Assembly: GCF_026191355.1 (NCBI RefSeq)
Contig: NZ_JAPHOQ010000016.1
Span: 1-64,000, forward strand
Reading direction: 5' to 3'
Source: Legionella sheltonii
GTDB lineage: Bacteria; Pseudomonadota; Gammaproteobacteria; Legionellales; Legionellaceae
Length of the DNA: 64,000 bases
The translations under genes and the position numbers were made by a program. The notes beneath the pieces were generated by a model. It had not been told where the DNA came from and did not search any database. It worked only from the letters and a program-made list of their open reading frames with translations. Positions 53,373-62,146 of this stretch are shown piece by piece (the stretch's first letter is position 1; each line of letters starts with the position of its first letter).

Positions 53373-54239
53373 TTACACTCCTTCATATTTTCTAGATTTA
53401 TAGAGCGCTTTGCATTGTGAAATAATCTGTTTCATTCGTGTTGCACCAATATTTAATTTATTAAGAAGTGCAGGATTTTCAGCAATTGTTTTGCATAAGA
53501 GTATATTTTCCGCAAGTAATGTTTCGATTTCTGCTTTTGTAAAGTTGGTAATGCAGGTGATAGGATATAAACCTGAAAACTCAATTAACTCTTTTAAACT
53601 GCCTTTTTCTGGAAAATCCCAGCTAATTAAATGTAAGCCAGCGCACTGACCATATTGTATTGCGTCGTTGGTGAATCGAGTATTAGTAACAAGCCAGCCT
53701 TGGATCGTCTCTCCAGGCTTTTTGTTATACGCCTGCTCGATATCAAGAAAGCGAGCTTTGATATACAAAGTAATTTTTACATCACATGCAAGACCTAAAC
53801 GATTATGGTATTTGCACTCGACAAAAACATGTTCGTTTTGACGTTCACCAACTACATCAACTTCATGGTTGACACAATATCCCTTGGTAATTTGATTATT
53901 AAGCACCTTATAGCCTTGATGTCGCATGAGCTCGGCGACGTATTTTTCAAAAGGATATCCAGAAAATCCGAGCTGCATAATCGCGCGTTTTAGATGATAC
54001 TTACCCGCCAAGGCTTTTGACTGATTTCGTAGAAGCCGAAATGCAATGCGATAAATTTCATGTGTAGTCATTCCATCAACTACAGATTGTGTCACTTCAT
54101 TAACAATTTTATTAATGAGTGATTCGTCCGCACCAACCCGTTTTAACGAGCGGTAGATGCGATGAGGATTGAAGGGAACTTTTTCACCGGTAGATTTAAT
54201 GATACTAATAGGATTTGTAGGTGTAACGCTTCTATTCAT
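53373..54239 (-). CDS. ATP-cone plus Mrr-like restriction endonuclease fusion
   Basis: A 288-residue protein in two parts. Residues about 10-95 are an ATP-cone (IIKSTGEKVPFNPHRIYRSLKRVGA; LRNQSKALAGKYHLKRAI), as known from ribonucleotide reductase regulators and NrdR, which senses ATP/dATP. Residues about 98-215 are a PD-(D/E)XK nuclease fold of the Mrr type: FEKYVAELMRHQGYKV, NHEVDVVGERQNEHVFVECKYHN (Asp and E-x-K catalytic residues), and GWLVTNTRFTNDAIQYG. The gene begins at the base after the stop of the PRPP-synthetase-like gene (TAAATG). It suggests an adenine-nucleotide-controlled nuclease; target unknown. Confidence 0.85.
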   Translation of the reverse strand: MNRSVTPTNPISIIKSTGEKVPFNPHRIYRSLKRVGADESLINKIVNEVTQSVVDGMTTHEIYRIAFRLLRNQSKALAGKYHLKRAIMQLGFSGYPFEKYVAELMRHQGYKVLNNQITKGYCVNHEVDVVGERQNEHVFVECKYHNRLGLACDVKITLYIKARFLDIEQAYNKKPGETIQGWLVTNTRFTNDAIQYGQCAGLHLISWDFPEKGSLKELIEFSGLYPITCITNFTKAEIETLLAENILLCKTIAENPALLNKLNIGATRMKQIISQCKALYKSRKYEGV

Positions 54240-55130
54240 TTATAGGTTCCACTTGAGTAGCAAATCAATGATATCTTGACTTATATTAATGTGATTTGAG
54301 GGATGAGGAATAGTGTTACAACTAATAATTTTGGATACATGAGAAACTAAAAGTTTTTGATACGCAGCGCCGGCAAAAATAGCATGAACACCGATACAAA
54401 TAGCGGGTTGCATCATTAAGGAATGAATATGCTTCAATGTTTCTATCATTGTCATTCCACTAGATATAATATCATCAATGAGTATGGGGGTTGCTTGAAT
54501 ATATTGATTTATCCCGGGAATGGAAATTTCAACCTCGGTATCGCTCTTCCTGTTTTTCTCCAATATGGTGAAAGGAGCACTGGATTTTAATGCAATTGTT
54601 TCAACCCATTGCGCGCTTTCTGAATCAGGACCAATAAGAATTGGATTGGGTACATGCTGATGGATCCAGGAGGCAATCGCATTGGTCGCATGCAACACGG
54701 TAGTTGGTATTTCATAAATTTCATTTAAATTTTTCCAACGATGCAAGTGCGGATCAATCGTGATTAAGCCGTCAAAATATGAGGAAATCAATTGTGCAAA
54801 ATAGGTGGAAGTAATGCCTTGACCTGATTCAAATACTTTATCTTGACGCATATAAGTAAGATAAGGAGCTATTAATATTATTTTGGATGCACCTAAAGAT
54901 TTCACTGTTTGTGCAGCAAATAAAAGTGGAAGAATTTTCGGGTTGGGGTGCACCAGATTGATTACAAATATGACTATTCGCTGAGCCACATCAGAGTCAA
55001 CTTGTACCACAGTTTCTTCATCCGGAAATTGATGAAAGCTCATTTCCCCAAACTCATAATTGCATTTTTTTTGGATTGTGTGCGCCAGTTCATCATGTCC
55101 AAATAATGTAAAAAGTATGGGTTTTTTCAT
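54240..55130 (-). CDS. Ribose-phosphate pyrophosphokinase-like protein
   Basis: A 296-residue PRPP-synthetase family member, shorter than classical Prs (about 315). It has FGEMSFHQFPDEE (F-x-D-x-E), APYLTYMRQDKVF (RQD(R/K)), IDPHLHRW and the PRPP-binding loop TPILIDDIISSGMTM. Size and motifs fit short, archaeal-like forms. It would make PRPP from ribose 5-phosphate and ATP, or use a related ribose phosphate. It overlaps the phosphorylase gene by 4 bp and is followed by an ATP-cone nuclease gene. The canonical prs is presumably elsewhere. Confidence 0.85.
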   Translation of the reverse strand: MKKPILFTLFGHDELAHTIQKKCNYEFGEMSFHQFPDEETVVQVDSDVAQRIVIFVINLVHPNPKILPLLFAAQTVKSLGASKIILIAPYLTYMRQDKVFESGQGITSTYFAQLISSYFDGLITIDPHLHRWKNLNEIYEIPTTVLHATNAIASWIHQHVPNPILIGPDSESAQWVETIALKSSAPFTILEKNRKSDTEVEISIPGINQYIQATPILIDDIISSGMTMIETLKHIHSLMMQPAICIGVHAIFAGAAYQKLLVSHVSKIISCNTIPHPSNHINISQDIIDLLLKWNL

Positions 55131-56638
55131 GTACTGGCCTCAATTTGAAATATTTCATGCCCTTGCTTTAGGAAATTAAGAGCATAATTGAGTTCACTAC
55201 GAGTTTCTGCGTAGATTCTAAAAAGGGGCTGAGATTTTTTGACTACCGAATGCAGTTCTGTTAATAACTCAACACCTGCTGCTTTTGATTTTGGTGCTCC
55301 AGCTAATTTTGCCATTTGAGAGATGTGACGATTATCAATGTTAATCACGATCCCTGAGCGTGTGGATTCAATTGTGTGAACAACCGGTGCTTTTTTTATC
55401 TCTCTTAGACCACCTTGAGCCCGGCAAATTGCTTCAAATTTAGCTAAAGCCTTGCCACTATTAAGTAAATGAGTTGCGATATTTAGTCCTTGACCTGGCA
55501 AGACCTGAGGGGAAAACTCTATGATATGACCTGCCAATACTAAAGCATGATCACGTAAATCTTGTGGCGCATTTTTATCGCAATTTAAAACGGATAATAC
55601 ATCCAATGCCTCTAAAACAGGCCCAATCCCACGACCTACTGGTTGTGATCCATCGCTGAATATTACTTTTATTTTGAGGTCAAATTCTTCGGCAACACAC
55701 TCTAATAATTTTTTTAAAGATTCCGCCCTTTCAATGGAACGAACCTTAGCTGTGGTTCCTATAGGCATGTCAATAACTAGATGATTTGAGCCAGCAGCAA
55801 TTTTTTTTGACAAAATAGAGGCAACCATTTGTCCCTCGCTATCAATGTTTGCAGTTCGTTCAATGCGGATTAGTAAATCGTCAGCAGGGCTTAATGACAT
55901 GGATCCTCCCCAAACCAAGCAGCCGTTTTCTTGCTCCACAACTTTTTTCATTTCATTGAGTGTTAAATTAACCCTGGTGAATACTTCCATTGTATCTGCT
56001 GTTCCTGCTGGGGATGTGATGGCCCGTGAGGAGGTCTTGGGAATTACTAAGCCAAATGCAGCGACAATTGAAACAACAATAGGTGTTGTGCGATTTCCTG
56101 GTAAGCCACCCACAGAATGTTTATCCACGACAAACGGAAGATCCCAAGATAATTGTTGGCCAGAATGGATCATTGCTCGAGTAAGATCAATAATTTCTTT
56201 CTGTGAGAGTCTGTCACCACCGATCGCTGCGATATACATTGCTATATTAATGTCCGAAAGTTGTCCAGATACAATGTCTTTGATGATGTGGCTTGTCTGT
56301 TCAGCAGTTAATTCATTACCATAAATTTTGGAGCGAATGTAACTAAGAGAATCTAGTGGTTGAGGATGAATTACTGCAATCTCATCGCCTTCGTTTGCAG
56401 AGAGTAGTTCCCATGCGTAATTTGAAAGACTGGCTTCATTGTGTCTTAATAAATCAGTTTCTACCGTGTTTAATGTAGCAATAATAGAGCGCTTATTGAG
56501 TATAACCCGAACACGCGTTTGGGCAGTGAATCCTTCGGATATACAAATATAACAATCTTCTCGCATATAAATAACAGGTTCTTTATGCGTATTAATTCCT
56601 AAGTATTTAAGCGTCAAAGTTGTGTGCTTTTTACTCAT
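55127..56638 (-). CDS. AMP/thymidine phosphorylase, DeoA type 2
   Basis: A 503-residue phosphorylase of the archaeal-type subfamily. An N-terminal extension (about residues 1-85) is followed by the glycosyltransferase-family-3 fold: SGQLSDINIAMYIAAIGG, VVDKHSVGGLPGNRTTPI (phosphate binding, about 170), SSRAITSPAGTADTME and a C-terminal domain. Archaeal homologues of this length cleave AMP and other NMPs with phosphate to ribose 1,5-bisphosphate and base; bacterial ones are named putative thymidine phosphorylase. Overlaps of 4 bp on both sides couple it to the beta-CASP and PRPP-synthetase-like genes. Confidence 0.88.
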   Translation of the reverse strand: MSKKHTTLTLKYLGINTHKEPVIYMREDCYICISEGFTAQTRVRVILNKRSIIATLNTVETDLLRHNEASLSNYAWELLSANEGDEIAVIHPQPLDSLSYIRSKIYGNELTAEQTSHIIKDIVSGQLSDINIAMYIAAIGGDRLSQKEIIDLTRAMIHSGQQLSWDLPFVVDKHSVGGLPGNRTTPIVVSIVAAFGLVIPKTSSRAITSPAGTADTMEVFTRVNLTLNEMKKVVEQENGCLVWGGSMSLSPADDLLIRIERTANIDSEGQMVASILSKKIAAGSNHLVIDMPIGTTAKVRSIERAESLKKLLECVAEEFDLKIKVIFSDGSQPVGRGIGPVLEALDVLSVLNCDKNAPQDLRDHALVLAGHIIEFSPQVLPGQGLNIATHLLNSGKALAKFEAICRAQGGLREIKKAPVVHTIESTRSGIVINIDNRHISQMAKLAGAPKSKAAGVELLTELHSVVKKSQPLFRIYAETRSELNYALNFLKQGHEIFQIEAST

Positions 56639-57990
56639 AATTGCTCTTTTTGTTCATACTCAGGAATAGTACATTCCCAACCGAGTTGTGTTTCAATTTT
56701 GTTCTTTAAAGAAAGTGCAGCCTCTGGTTCTCCATGAGTTACAAAAGTTTTTTTAGGTGGTTGTTGGAATTGTTTAAGCCAACCGAGTATTTCACCATAA
56801 TCGGCATGGGCTGAGGTACTTCGCATCGCTTCTACTTGAGCATTTATGGGGATGATTTTGCCATGGGCTTCAATAAACCTTTTACCTGCAAGAATTTCTG
56901 CACCTAGTGTTTCCTCTGCTTGGAACCCAGTAAACAATAGAGTATTACGTGGATCCGAAGCGTAGGATCTAATATGAAATACAATACGACCACCAGATGC
57001 CATGCCGCTTGCAGAGAGAATAATCTTGGGTGTTTTATCTAAATCCAATTCAATCGACTCATCCATGGCCCTCACGTAGGTAGCAACATCACAGAGCTCC
57101 TGACATTGGCTTTCGGTTAACCGAAGATCTTCTAGATGGTTATATAAAATTTGCGTTGCATTAATCGCCATAGGGCTATCTAAATAAATGGGAACATCTG
57201 GAATCGCATTTTCTTTCCTTAACTCAGAAAGATAATGCAATAATACTTGCGAACGACCCACAGCAAATGCAGGAATAATAACTGAGCCGCCTCGCCGAAT
57301 GGTTTTATTAATAATCGTTTTTAATGTCTGCTTAGGTGGTTCTTTTTCATGCAGACGATCACCGTAGGTTGATTCAATGACAAGGTAATCAACCTGTTGA
57401 ACTTCTGTAGGTTTCTTCATTACCGGATCATGCATTCTTCCTAAATCTCCACTAAAAAGAAGCGATGTATCCTGATATTGGATTCGTACAAACGATGAAC
57501 CAACAATGTGCCCGGCAGGAATTAATTGAACACTTAGGTTATTATTCAGTTGTATCACTTTATTGTAGGCATGTGGCTGAAACAGCTTTAATGCATTTTC
57601 AGCATCTTCAAGCGTATAAAGAGGAAGAGCAGGGTGATGTTTTGAATAGTGGTACTCATTGGCGTGTTTGGCATCTTCTTCTTGGAGATGTGCACTATCA
57701 CGTAATAAGAGCTCACATAAATCTTTAGTTCCGTACGTGCAATAAATGGGTTTATTGAAACCATTTTTTACTAATAAAGGTAGATAACCGGTATGATCAA
57801 TATGGGCATGTGTGAGAATGACAGCATCCAATATTTCGGGATTAAACGGCAGTGGGCTCCAATTTCTTAGACGTAACTCCTTTGGACCTTGAAAAAGCCC
57901 GCAATCCACCAAAATATTTTTTTTATCAACTGAAAGAAGGTACTTGGAACCTGTAACAGTTCCATTGGCGCCAAGAAATGTCATTTGCAT
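56635..57990 (-). CDS. Beta-CASP metallo-beta-lactamase-fold ribonuclease
   Basis: A 451-residue metallohydrolase of the CPSF73/YsiA-like group. The MBL motif HAHIDHTGYLPLL is near residue 61, the second motif at GHIVGSS near 158 and GDLGRMHDP near 180, the beta-CASP part covers about 205-340 with KIILSASGMASGGRIVFH, and the final RNA-specificity His motif is SAHADYGEILGWL near 390. It should cut or degrade RNA 5'-to-3' or endonucleolytically. It follows usp by 45 bp and overlaps the phosphorylase gene by 4 bp (ATGA), so its nucleotide products would meet that enzyme. Confidence 0.88.
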   Translation of the reverse strand: MQMTFLGANGTVTGSKYLLSVDKKNILVDCGLFQGPKELRLRNWSPLPFNPEILDAVILTHAHIDHTGYLPLLVKNGFNKPIYCTYGTKDLCELLLRDSAHLQEEDAKHANEYHYSKHHPALPLYTLEDAENALKLFQPHAYNKVIQLNNNLSVQLIPAGHIVGSSFVRIQYQDTSLLFSGDLGRMHDPVMKKPTEVQQVDYLVIESTYGDRLHEKEPPKQTLKTIINKTIRRGGSVIIPAFAVGRSQVLLHYLSELRKENAIPDVPIYLDSPMAINATQILYNHLEDLRLTESQCQELCDVATYVRAMDESIELDLDKTPKIILSASGMASGGRIVFHIRSYASDPRNTLLFTGFQAEETLGAEILAGKRFIEAHGKIIPINAQVEAMRSTSAHADYGEILGWLKQFQQPPKKTFVTHGEPEAALSLKNKIETQLGWECTIPEYEQKEQL

Positions 57991-58035
57991 AATAATTAAT
58001 CCTTTAATAACAGCGCAGATAAAAAAATTTAATTA

Positions 58036-58455
58036 TTAAAGTCGTAATGTTAGAACATCACATGGGGCATGATTAACCGTAGCATGCGCTGTACTGCCTA
58101 AAAAGGAATGCAAACCAATAGAAGAGTGGCTTCCAATAATAATAAGCTGGCAATTTAATTCTTTAACTTTATTAAAAATATGTTCTTTGACTGAGCCTAC
58201 TTCAACAAACTGTTGTTCTTGAGGGATATTATAATTTTCACCCAGTAAGGCTAAAACGGTTTGCGCATCATCTTTGGCAGGATTTGCTAATTCTGTAAAA
58301 CCTAGACCTTGGGCTAGTTGGAAACTCGCAGGAAGCTCTATAACATGCAACAGGTATAATGTAGCATTAAACTGTTTGGCAATAGAAATTGCTTTTTCTG
58401 TGAGATGATTATGCTCCTTGAGCAAATCCGTAGCAAATAAAATATTCTTATACAT
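58036..58455 (-). CDS. Universal stress protein (UspA family)
   Basis: A 139-residue single Usp domain beginning MYKNILFATDL and ending with the nucleotide-binding-type GSHSSIGLHSFLGSTAHATVNHAPCDVLTL, whose G-x2-G...G-S/T pattern suggests ATP binding. The ATG has GAGG five bases upstream. It is the first gene of the beta-CASP/phosphorylase/PRPP/ATP-cone cluster. It may tie the cluster to starvation or energy stress. Confidence 0.88.
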   Translation of the reverse strand: MYKNILFATDLLKEHNHLTEKAISIAKQFNATLYLLHVIELPASFQLAQGLGFTELANPAKDDAQTVLALLGENYNIPQEQQFVEVGSVKEHIFNKVKELNCQLIIIGSHSSIGLHSFLGSTAHATVNHAPCDVLTLRL

Positions 58456-58644
58456 AGAAGCCTCACAATGGTATTTATTATTGTAAATAATAGTAGATTC
58501 CTTGATATAAGTACCTATTTTACATTACAAAATATGAAATAATTTAGTTTAAATGGCTGATAGGTGGTGTTATATTGACCATATTTTTTAGAGATTGATC
58601 ATGGTGGATATTTGATGGTGTCTAATTAGTCATTTATGCTGAGA

Positions 58645-59070
58645 CTACACGATTGCGCTACATCTGAAACCAGGATTTATTTCCTTCAGAGGAGTCAAAA
58701 CAAAATCTCGAGAGTGAATGTGTGGATGAGGAACGATGAGTTTCTTAGATTGAACAACACGATTTTCATACAAAAGAAGATCTATATCAATAATTCTAGG
58801 ACCCCAGCGTTTTTTCCGGATTCTTCCTTGTTTCGTTTCAATTTTTTGGCATGCATTGAGTAGTTCTAAGGGAGATAAAACTGTAGCAAGCTCAACCACT
58901 GCGTTACAAAAATCTTGTTGTCCTTGTAATCCCCAGGCTTTAGACCAATAAAAGGATGATACTTTAGTAACGACAGTACAGCGCAACGCTTTTATTGATT
59001 TGATTGCTTTACGAAGTTGGCGTTCAGGGACGTGCTGATTTGATCCCAACCCTAAATAACAAACATTCAT
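58645..59070 (-). CDS. folK: Hydroxymethyldihydropterin pyrophosphokinase
   Basis: A 141-residue HPPK that transfers pyrophosphate from ATP to 6-hydroxymethyl-7,8-dihydropterin for folate synthesis. It starts MNVCYLGLGSNQHVPERQL. The signature RWGPRIIDIDLLLYENRV near residue 90 and LIVPHPHIHSRDFVLTPL near 113 is complete. It follows pcnB by 2 bp, an arrangement also known in E. coli. Confidence 0.94.
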   Translation of the reverse strand: MNVCYLGLGSNQHVPERQLRKAIKSIKALRCTVVTKVSSFYWSKAWGLQGQQDFCNAVVELATVLSPLELLNACQKIETKQGRIRKKRWGPRIIDIDLLLYENRVVQSKKLIVPHPHIHSRDFVLTPLKEINPGFRCSAIV

Positions 59071-59072
59071 TA

Positions 59073-60365
59073 TTAATCGCTTGTTTTTTTGCTTTTTGGC
59101 TTACGTCGACGTTTACGCTTATGCGTGTCAGGTGTTAATTGCGCAACCATATTCGCTTGTTCCGCCTCATCTGCGTCCTGGAACGCAGTCCACCATTGTG
59201 CGAGCTCTATGGACTCATCTCCTGCAAGAGCACGTAATGCCATAAAATCATAAGCTGCCCTAAAGCGTGGATGTTGTAAGAGGTTAAAGGCTCTTCCTCC
59301 GAGTCTTTTGGCAAAACGATACTGTAGTAACCAAATTTCACGAATAATTTGTGTATAGCGTCTGGGGATGGAAATAATTTTGTTTTGCTCAGCAAGCACC
59401 AGTGACATTGCTTTTTCTATAGATGGAAGTGGATCAATTCCAGTTTTTTGTAAGTCCTTTGAACATTCAATCATAGGAAACCATAAAAGGACTGCAAATA
59501 AAAATGCCGGAGTAACTGGTTTATCTTCCTTGATGCGCGTATCGGTATTTTCCAGAGCAATGGCTAATAAGGCATTTACAGGATACGAACTGTTTAATAG
59601 GGCATTGGTTTGTGGACATAAATATTGAAACAAACCATATTGCATAAGCAGCTTTTGAACCACCTCAGCATTGCCGCATTGGTATAATTTGGTCATTTCA
59701 TCGAATAAACGTGAATTGGAGACATGCGTTATGAGATGGCTAATTTCAGGGAAAGGAGCCTCTGTTTCGGGTGCAAGTTTGAAATTTAATTTTGCACTAA
59801 ATCGAATCGCCCGTAACATCCGCACGGGGTCTTCCTGGTACCGTTTTGTTGGATCGCCAATCATACGAATGAGCTTTTCCTCAACGTCTTTTACACCACC
59901 AGTAAAATCAATAATAGTGGAATCATTAATATTGTAGTACAGCGAGTTAATTGTGAAATCGCGTCTCCAAGCATCTTCATCGAGTGAGCCATAGGCATTA
60001 TCACGAACCAGCATTCCGCGTTCGTTTGTTTGTTGGCTTTCATCAGCAGCCATGTGTCCTCGGAAGGTGGCAACTTCAATAATTTCTCGATGAAAAAGTA
60101 TATGAACAAGCTTGAATCGCCGACCAATAATTCGCCCATTTCTGAATAAATTCTTGACTTGATTTGGTGTCGCATCGGTTGCAACATCGAAATCTTTGGG
60201 GGCTTTATGCAGTAATAAATCTCGGACACTTCCGCCCACAATATAGGCTTGAAAACCAGCACCAATTAGGCGGTTCAGTACTTTGAGCGCGTTGCTACTA
60301 ATGTCCGCTTTAGATATGGAATGTTTATTCCTTGGGATTATGTAAGCTGAAGCAACAGGAAGCAC
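59073..60365 (-). CDS. pcnB: Poly(A) polymerase I
   Basis: A nucleotidyltransferase that adds poly(A) tails to RNA and promotes decay. The catalytic motif VGGSVRDLLLHKAPKDFDVATDATPNQV holds GG...DxD near residue 43. RNA-binding and C-terminal basic segments follow (KRKRRRKPKSKKTSD). The listed start is a GTG at 60365, behind CAGAG; but the frame continues upstream for 17 coding-like codons (IIKFIKKLLKKNRAH) to a TGA, with only ATC or CTG as possible starts there. E. coli pcnB starts at AUU, so a non-AUG start is plausible. The true protein may be 443-445 residues. Confidence 0.92.
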   Translation of the reverse strand: MLPVASAYIIPRNKHSISKADISSNALKVLNRLIGAGFQAYIVGGSVRDLLLHKAPKDFDVATDATPNQVKNLFRNGRIIGRRFKLVHILFHREIIEVATFRGHMAADESQQTNERGMLVRDNAYGSLDEDAWRRDFTINSLYYNINDSTIIDFTGGVKDVEEKLIRMIGDPTKRYQEDPVRMLRAIRFSAKLNFKLAPETEAPFPEISHLITHVSNSRLFDEMTKLYQCGNAEVVQKLLMQYGLFQYLCPQTNALLNSSYPVNALLAIALENTDTRIKEDKPVTPAFLFAVLLWFPMIECSKDLQKTGIDPLPSIEKAMSLVLAEQNKIISIPRRYTQIIREIWLLQYRFAKRLGGRAFNLLQHPRFRAAYDFMALRALAGDESIELAQWWTAFQDADEAEQANMVAQLTPDTHKRKRRRKPKSKKTSD

Positions 60366-60599
60366 ATGTGCTCTGTTTTTCTTTAACAGCTTTTTGATGA
60401 ATTTGATGATCTCTTTATCTCACAAGATTAACGAAACGTTGAATATTATATCGAAGCAAAAGAATAAAGTGAATATTTGCCTTTATAAACATCTATTTTT
60501 AAGTCAAATTTGTATGGTCAAGGTTACAGAAAAGCTTAGGTAATTATTAGATTAAGAGTATATCATATAGTTTTTCAATTTCTGACATCTGAGGCTTCG

Positions 60600-61331
60600 A
60601 TGGATTTTATTGATGTTATTGCGAGTTTAATCGTTTTAATCATATTAGAAATTGTTTTAGGAATAGATAACCTGGTTATTTTGTCCATTTTATCTGAAAG
60701 ATTACCTCCAGAGCAGAGAAAAAAAGCGAGGCGTTGGGGGCTAACCCTCTCCTGGATAATGCGGTTGCTCTTACTTGCGGTTGCGGTGGATTTGATCAAA
60801 TTAACTAAGCCCTTGCTGACAATAAATCAGATTTCGTTCTCTGCACGTGATTTTTTTCTCATGCTAGGCGGTGCTTTCTTAATCTGGAAGGCTACCGATG
60901 AAATTCACCAGGATGTCACTGAAGATAGCGTATTAGTGAGTGAAAACAAAAAGCATTCATTTAAAGCAACATTCAGGATGGTTATTTTGCAGATTGTAAT
61001 CATGGATATTATCTTTTCTCTCGATAGTGTCTTAACTGCCGTGGGCTTGACCTCTCGATTTTGGGTTATGGCTCTAGCTATTACTTGTGCCATTTTTATT
61101 ATGATTTTTGCAAGCGAAATGGTTAGTGCGTTTATTAAACAACACCCGACGATTAAAATGCTTGCCTTGAGTTATTTAATTCTAATTGGCATGGTGTTAG
61201 TTGCCGATGGATTTTCTTTTCATATTCCTCGAGGGTATATCTATTTTGCAATGGGTTTTTCCTTATCAGTTGAGTCCCTTAATTTATTAAAGCATTCACG
61301 AAAAAAAAGTAAACGGAAATCTGGAAATTAA
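60600..61331 (+). CDS. TerC-family integral membrane protein
   Basis: A 243-residue membrane protein with about seven spans. The TerC motifs EIVLGIDNLVIL near residue 18 and IVIMDIIFSLDSVLTAVG near 132 have the conserved acidic residues in the membrane. Such proteins export or handle metal ions such as manganese at the translocon. The ATG is behind GAGG. hemJ starts 2 bp after its stop, so they form a two-gene operon, divergent from pcnB. Confidence 0.92.
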   Translation: MDFIDVIASLIVLIILEIVLGIDNLVILSILSERLPPEQRKKARRWGLTLSWIMRLLLLAVAVDLIKLTKPLLTINQISFSARDFFLMLGGAFLIWKATDEIHQDVTEDSVLVSENKKHSFKATFRMVILQIVIMDIIFSLDSVLTAVGLTSRFWVMALAITCAIFIMIFASEMVSAFIKQHPTIKMLALSYLILIGMVLVADGFSFHIPRGYIYFAMGFSLSVESLNLLKHSRKKSKRKSGN

Positions 61332-61333
61332 TT

Positions 61334-61753
61334 ATGTTATATATTAAAGCGTTTCATATTATTGCGATAGTTGCATGGTTTGCTGGATTATTTTATTTAC
61401 CGAGATTATTTGTTTATCACGCGGATACTTATGACGAGACAAGTGTTATCCGTTTTCAAATAATGGAAAAAAGATTGTACTACGGAATCACCTGGCCTGC
61501 GGCATTACTGACCACTCTCTTAGGATTGTGGTTGCTCAGCTACAATCCTGCTTATTACCTTAAGGCAGGATGGATGCATGCTAAATTGAGCCTTGTTGTT
61601 CTTTTATGGGTTTATCACCTGCTGTGCGGACATTATCTAAAAGCATTTGCTCAAAATAAAAATCAAAAAAGCGCACTTTTTTTTCGCATTTATAATGAAA
61701 TTCCAACGTTATTCTTAATAGCAATCGTGTTATTGGTTGTAGTTAAACCGTAA
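61334..61753 (+). CDS. hemJ: Protoporphyrinogen oxidase HemJ
   Basis: A 139-residue membrane protein with four spans. The first helix KAFHIIAIVAWFAGLFYLPRLFVYH carries the haem-ligand His, and KLSLVVLLWVYHLLCGHYLKAF the functional Lys/His. It oxidises protoporphyrinogen IX in the haem pathway. hemL, for glutamate-1-semialdehyde aminomutase, lies nearby on the same strand, with rubredoxin in between on the other strand, so this is a small haem-related region. Confidence 0.88.
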   Translation: MLYIKAFHIIAIVAWFAGLFYLPRLFVYHADTYDETSVIRFQIMEKRLYYGITWPAALLTTLLGLWLLSYNPAYYLKAGWMHAKLSLVVLLWVYHLLCGHYLKAFAQNKNQKSALFFRIYNEIPTLFLIAIVLLVVVKP

Positions 61754-61787
61754 CTTGAGTGTTGATGGAAATCATAATGTGGTTGCT

Positions 61788-61816
61788 TAGCCCGGGGTAG
61801 CAGCCGAACCGGGCTA
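61788..61816. terminator. Bidirectional intrinsic terminator between hemJ and rubredoxin
   Basis: TAGCCCGG (61788-61795) pairs with CCGGGCTA (61809-61816) around a 13-nt loop. It lies between convergent genes. No long T run follows on either strand, so efficiency is uncertain. Confidence 0.55.
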
Positions 61817-61844
61817 TATACTTTGCTGGGGATGGCTTATAGTC

Positions 61845-62033
61845 TTATTCCATTTCCACCATGTCAAAATCTTCTTTACCGGCGCCACAATCTGGACAAA
61901 ACCAATTTTCTGGCACATCTTCCCAACGTGTACCCGGTTCAATTCCATCCTCTGGCCATCCTTCAGCTTCATCATAGATAAAACCACAGATGACGCAAAT
62001 ATATTTTTTATACTCTTGCATGATAGTACTCAT
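61845..62033 (-). CDS. Rubredoxin
   Basis: A 58-62-residue one-iron electron carrier. The two ligand pairs are [13 protein letters not shown] and [14 protein letters not shown], with the Trp-rich [18 protein letters not shown] in between. The long upstream frame is not needed: ATGs at 62033 and 62021 both give a normal rubredoxin, and I list the first with little preference. It is divergent from hemL. It may feed electrons to an oxygen- or peroxide-reducing enzyme; the partner is not in the window. Confidence 0.9.
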   Translation of the reverse strand: MSTIMQEYKKYICVICGFIYDEAEGWPEDGIEPGTRWEDVPENWFCPDCGAGKEDFDMVEME

Positions 62034-62146
62034 TATAAAAGGGCTTAATTTAGCTATTGTGGAACCCAATGTAAAGATTAACCTCTTTTTTTTGCCAATT
62101 TTTCGCAATGTCTGTATTATTATATCGCAAAATTATGGAGATTTTT

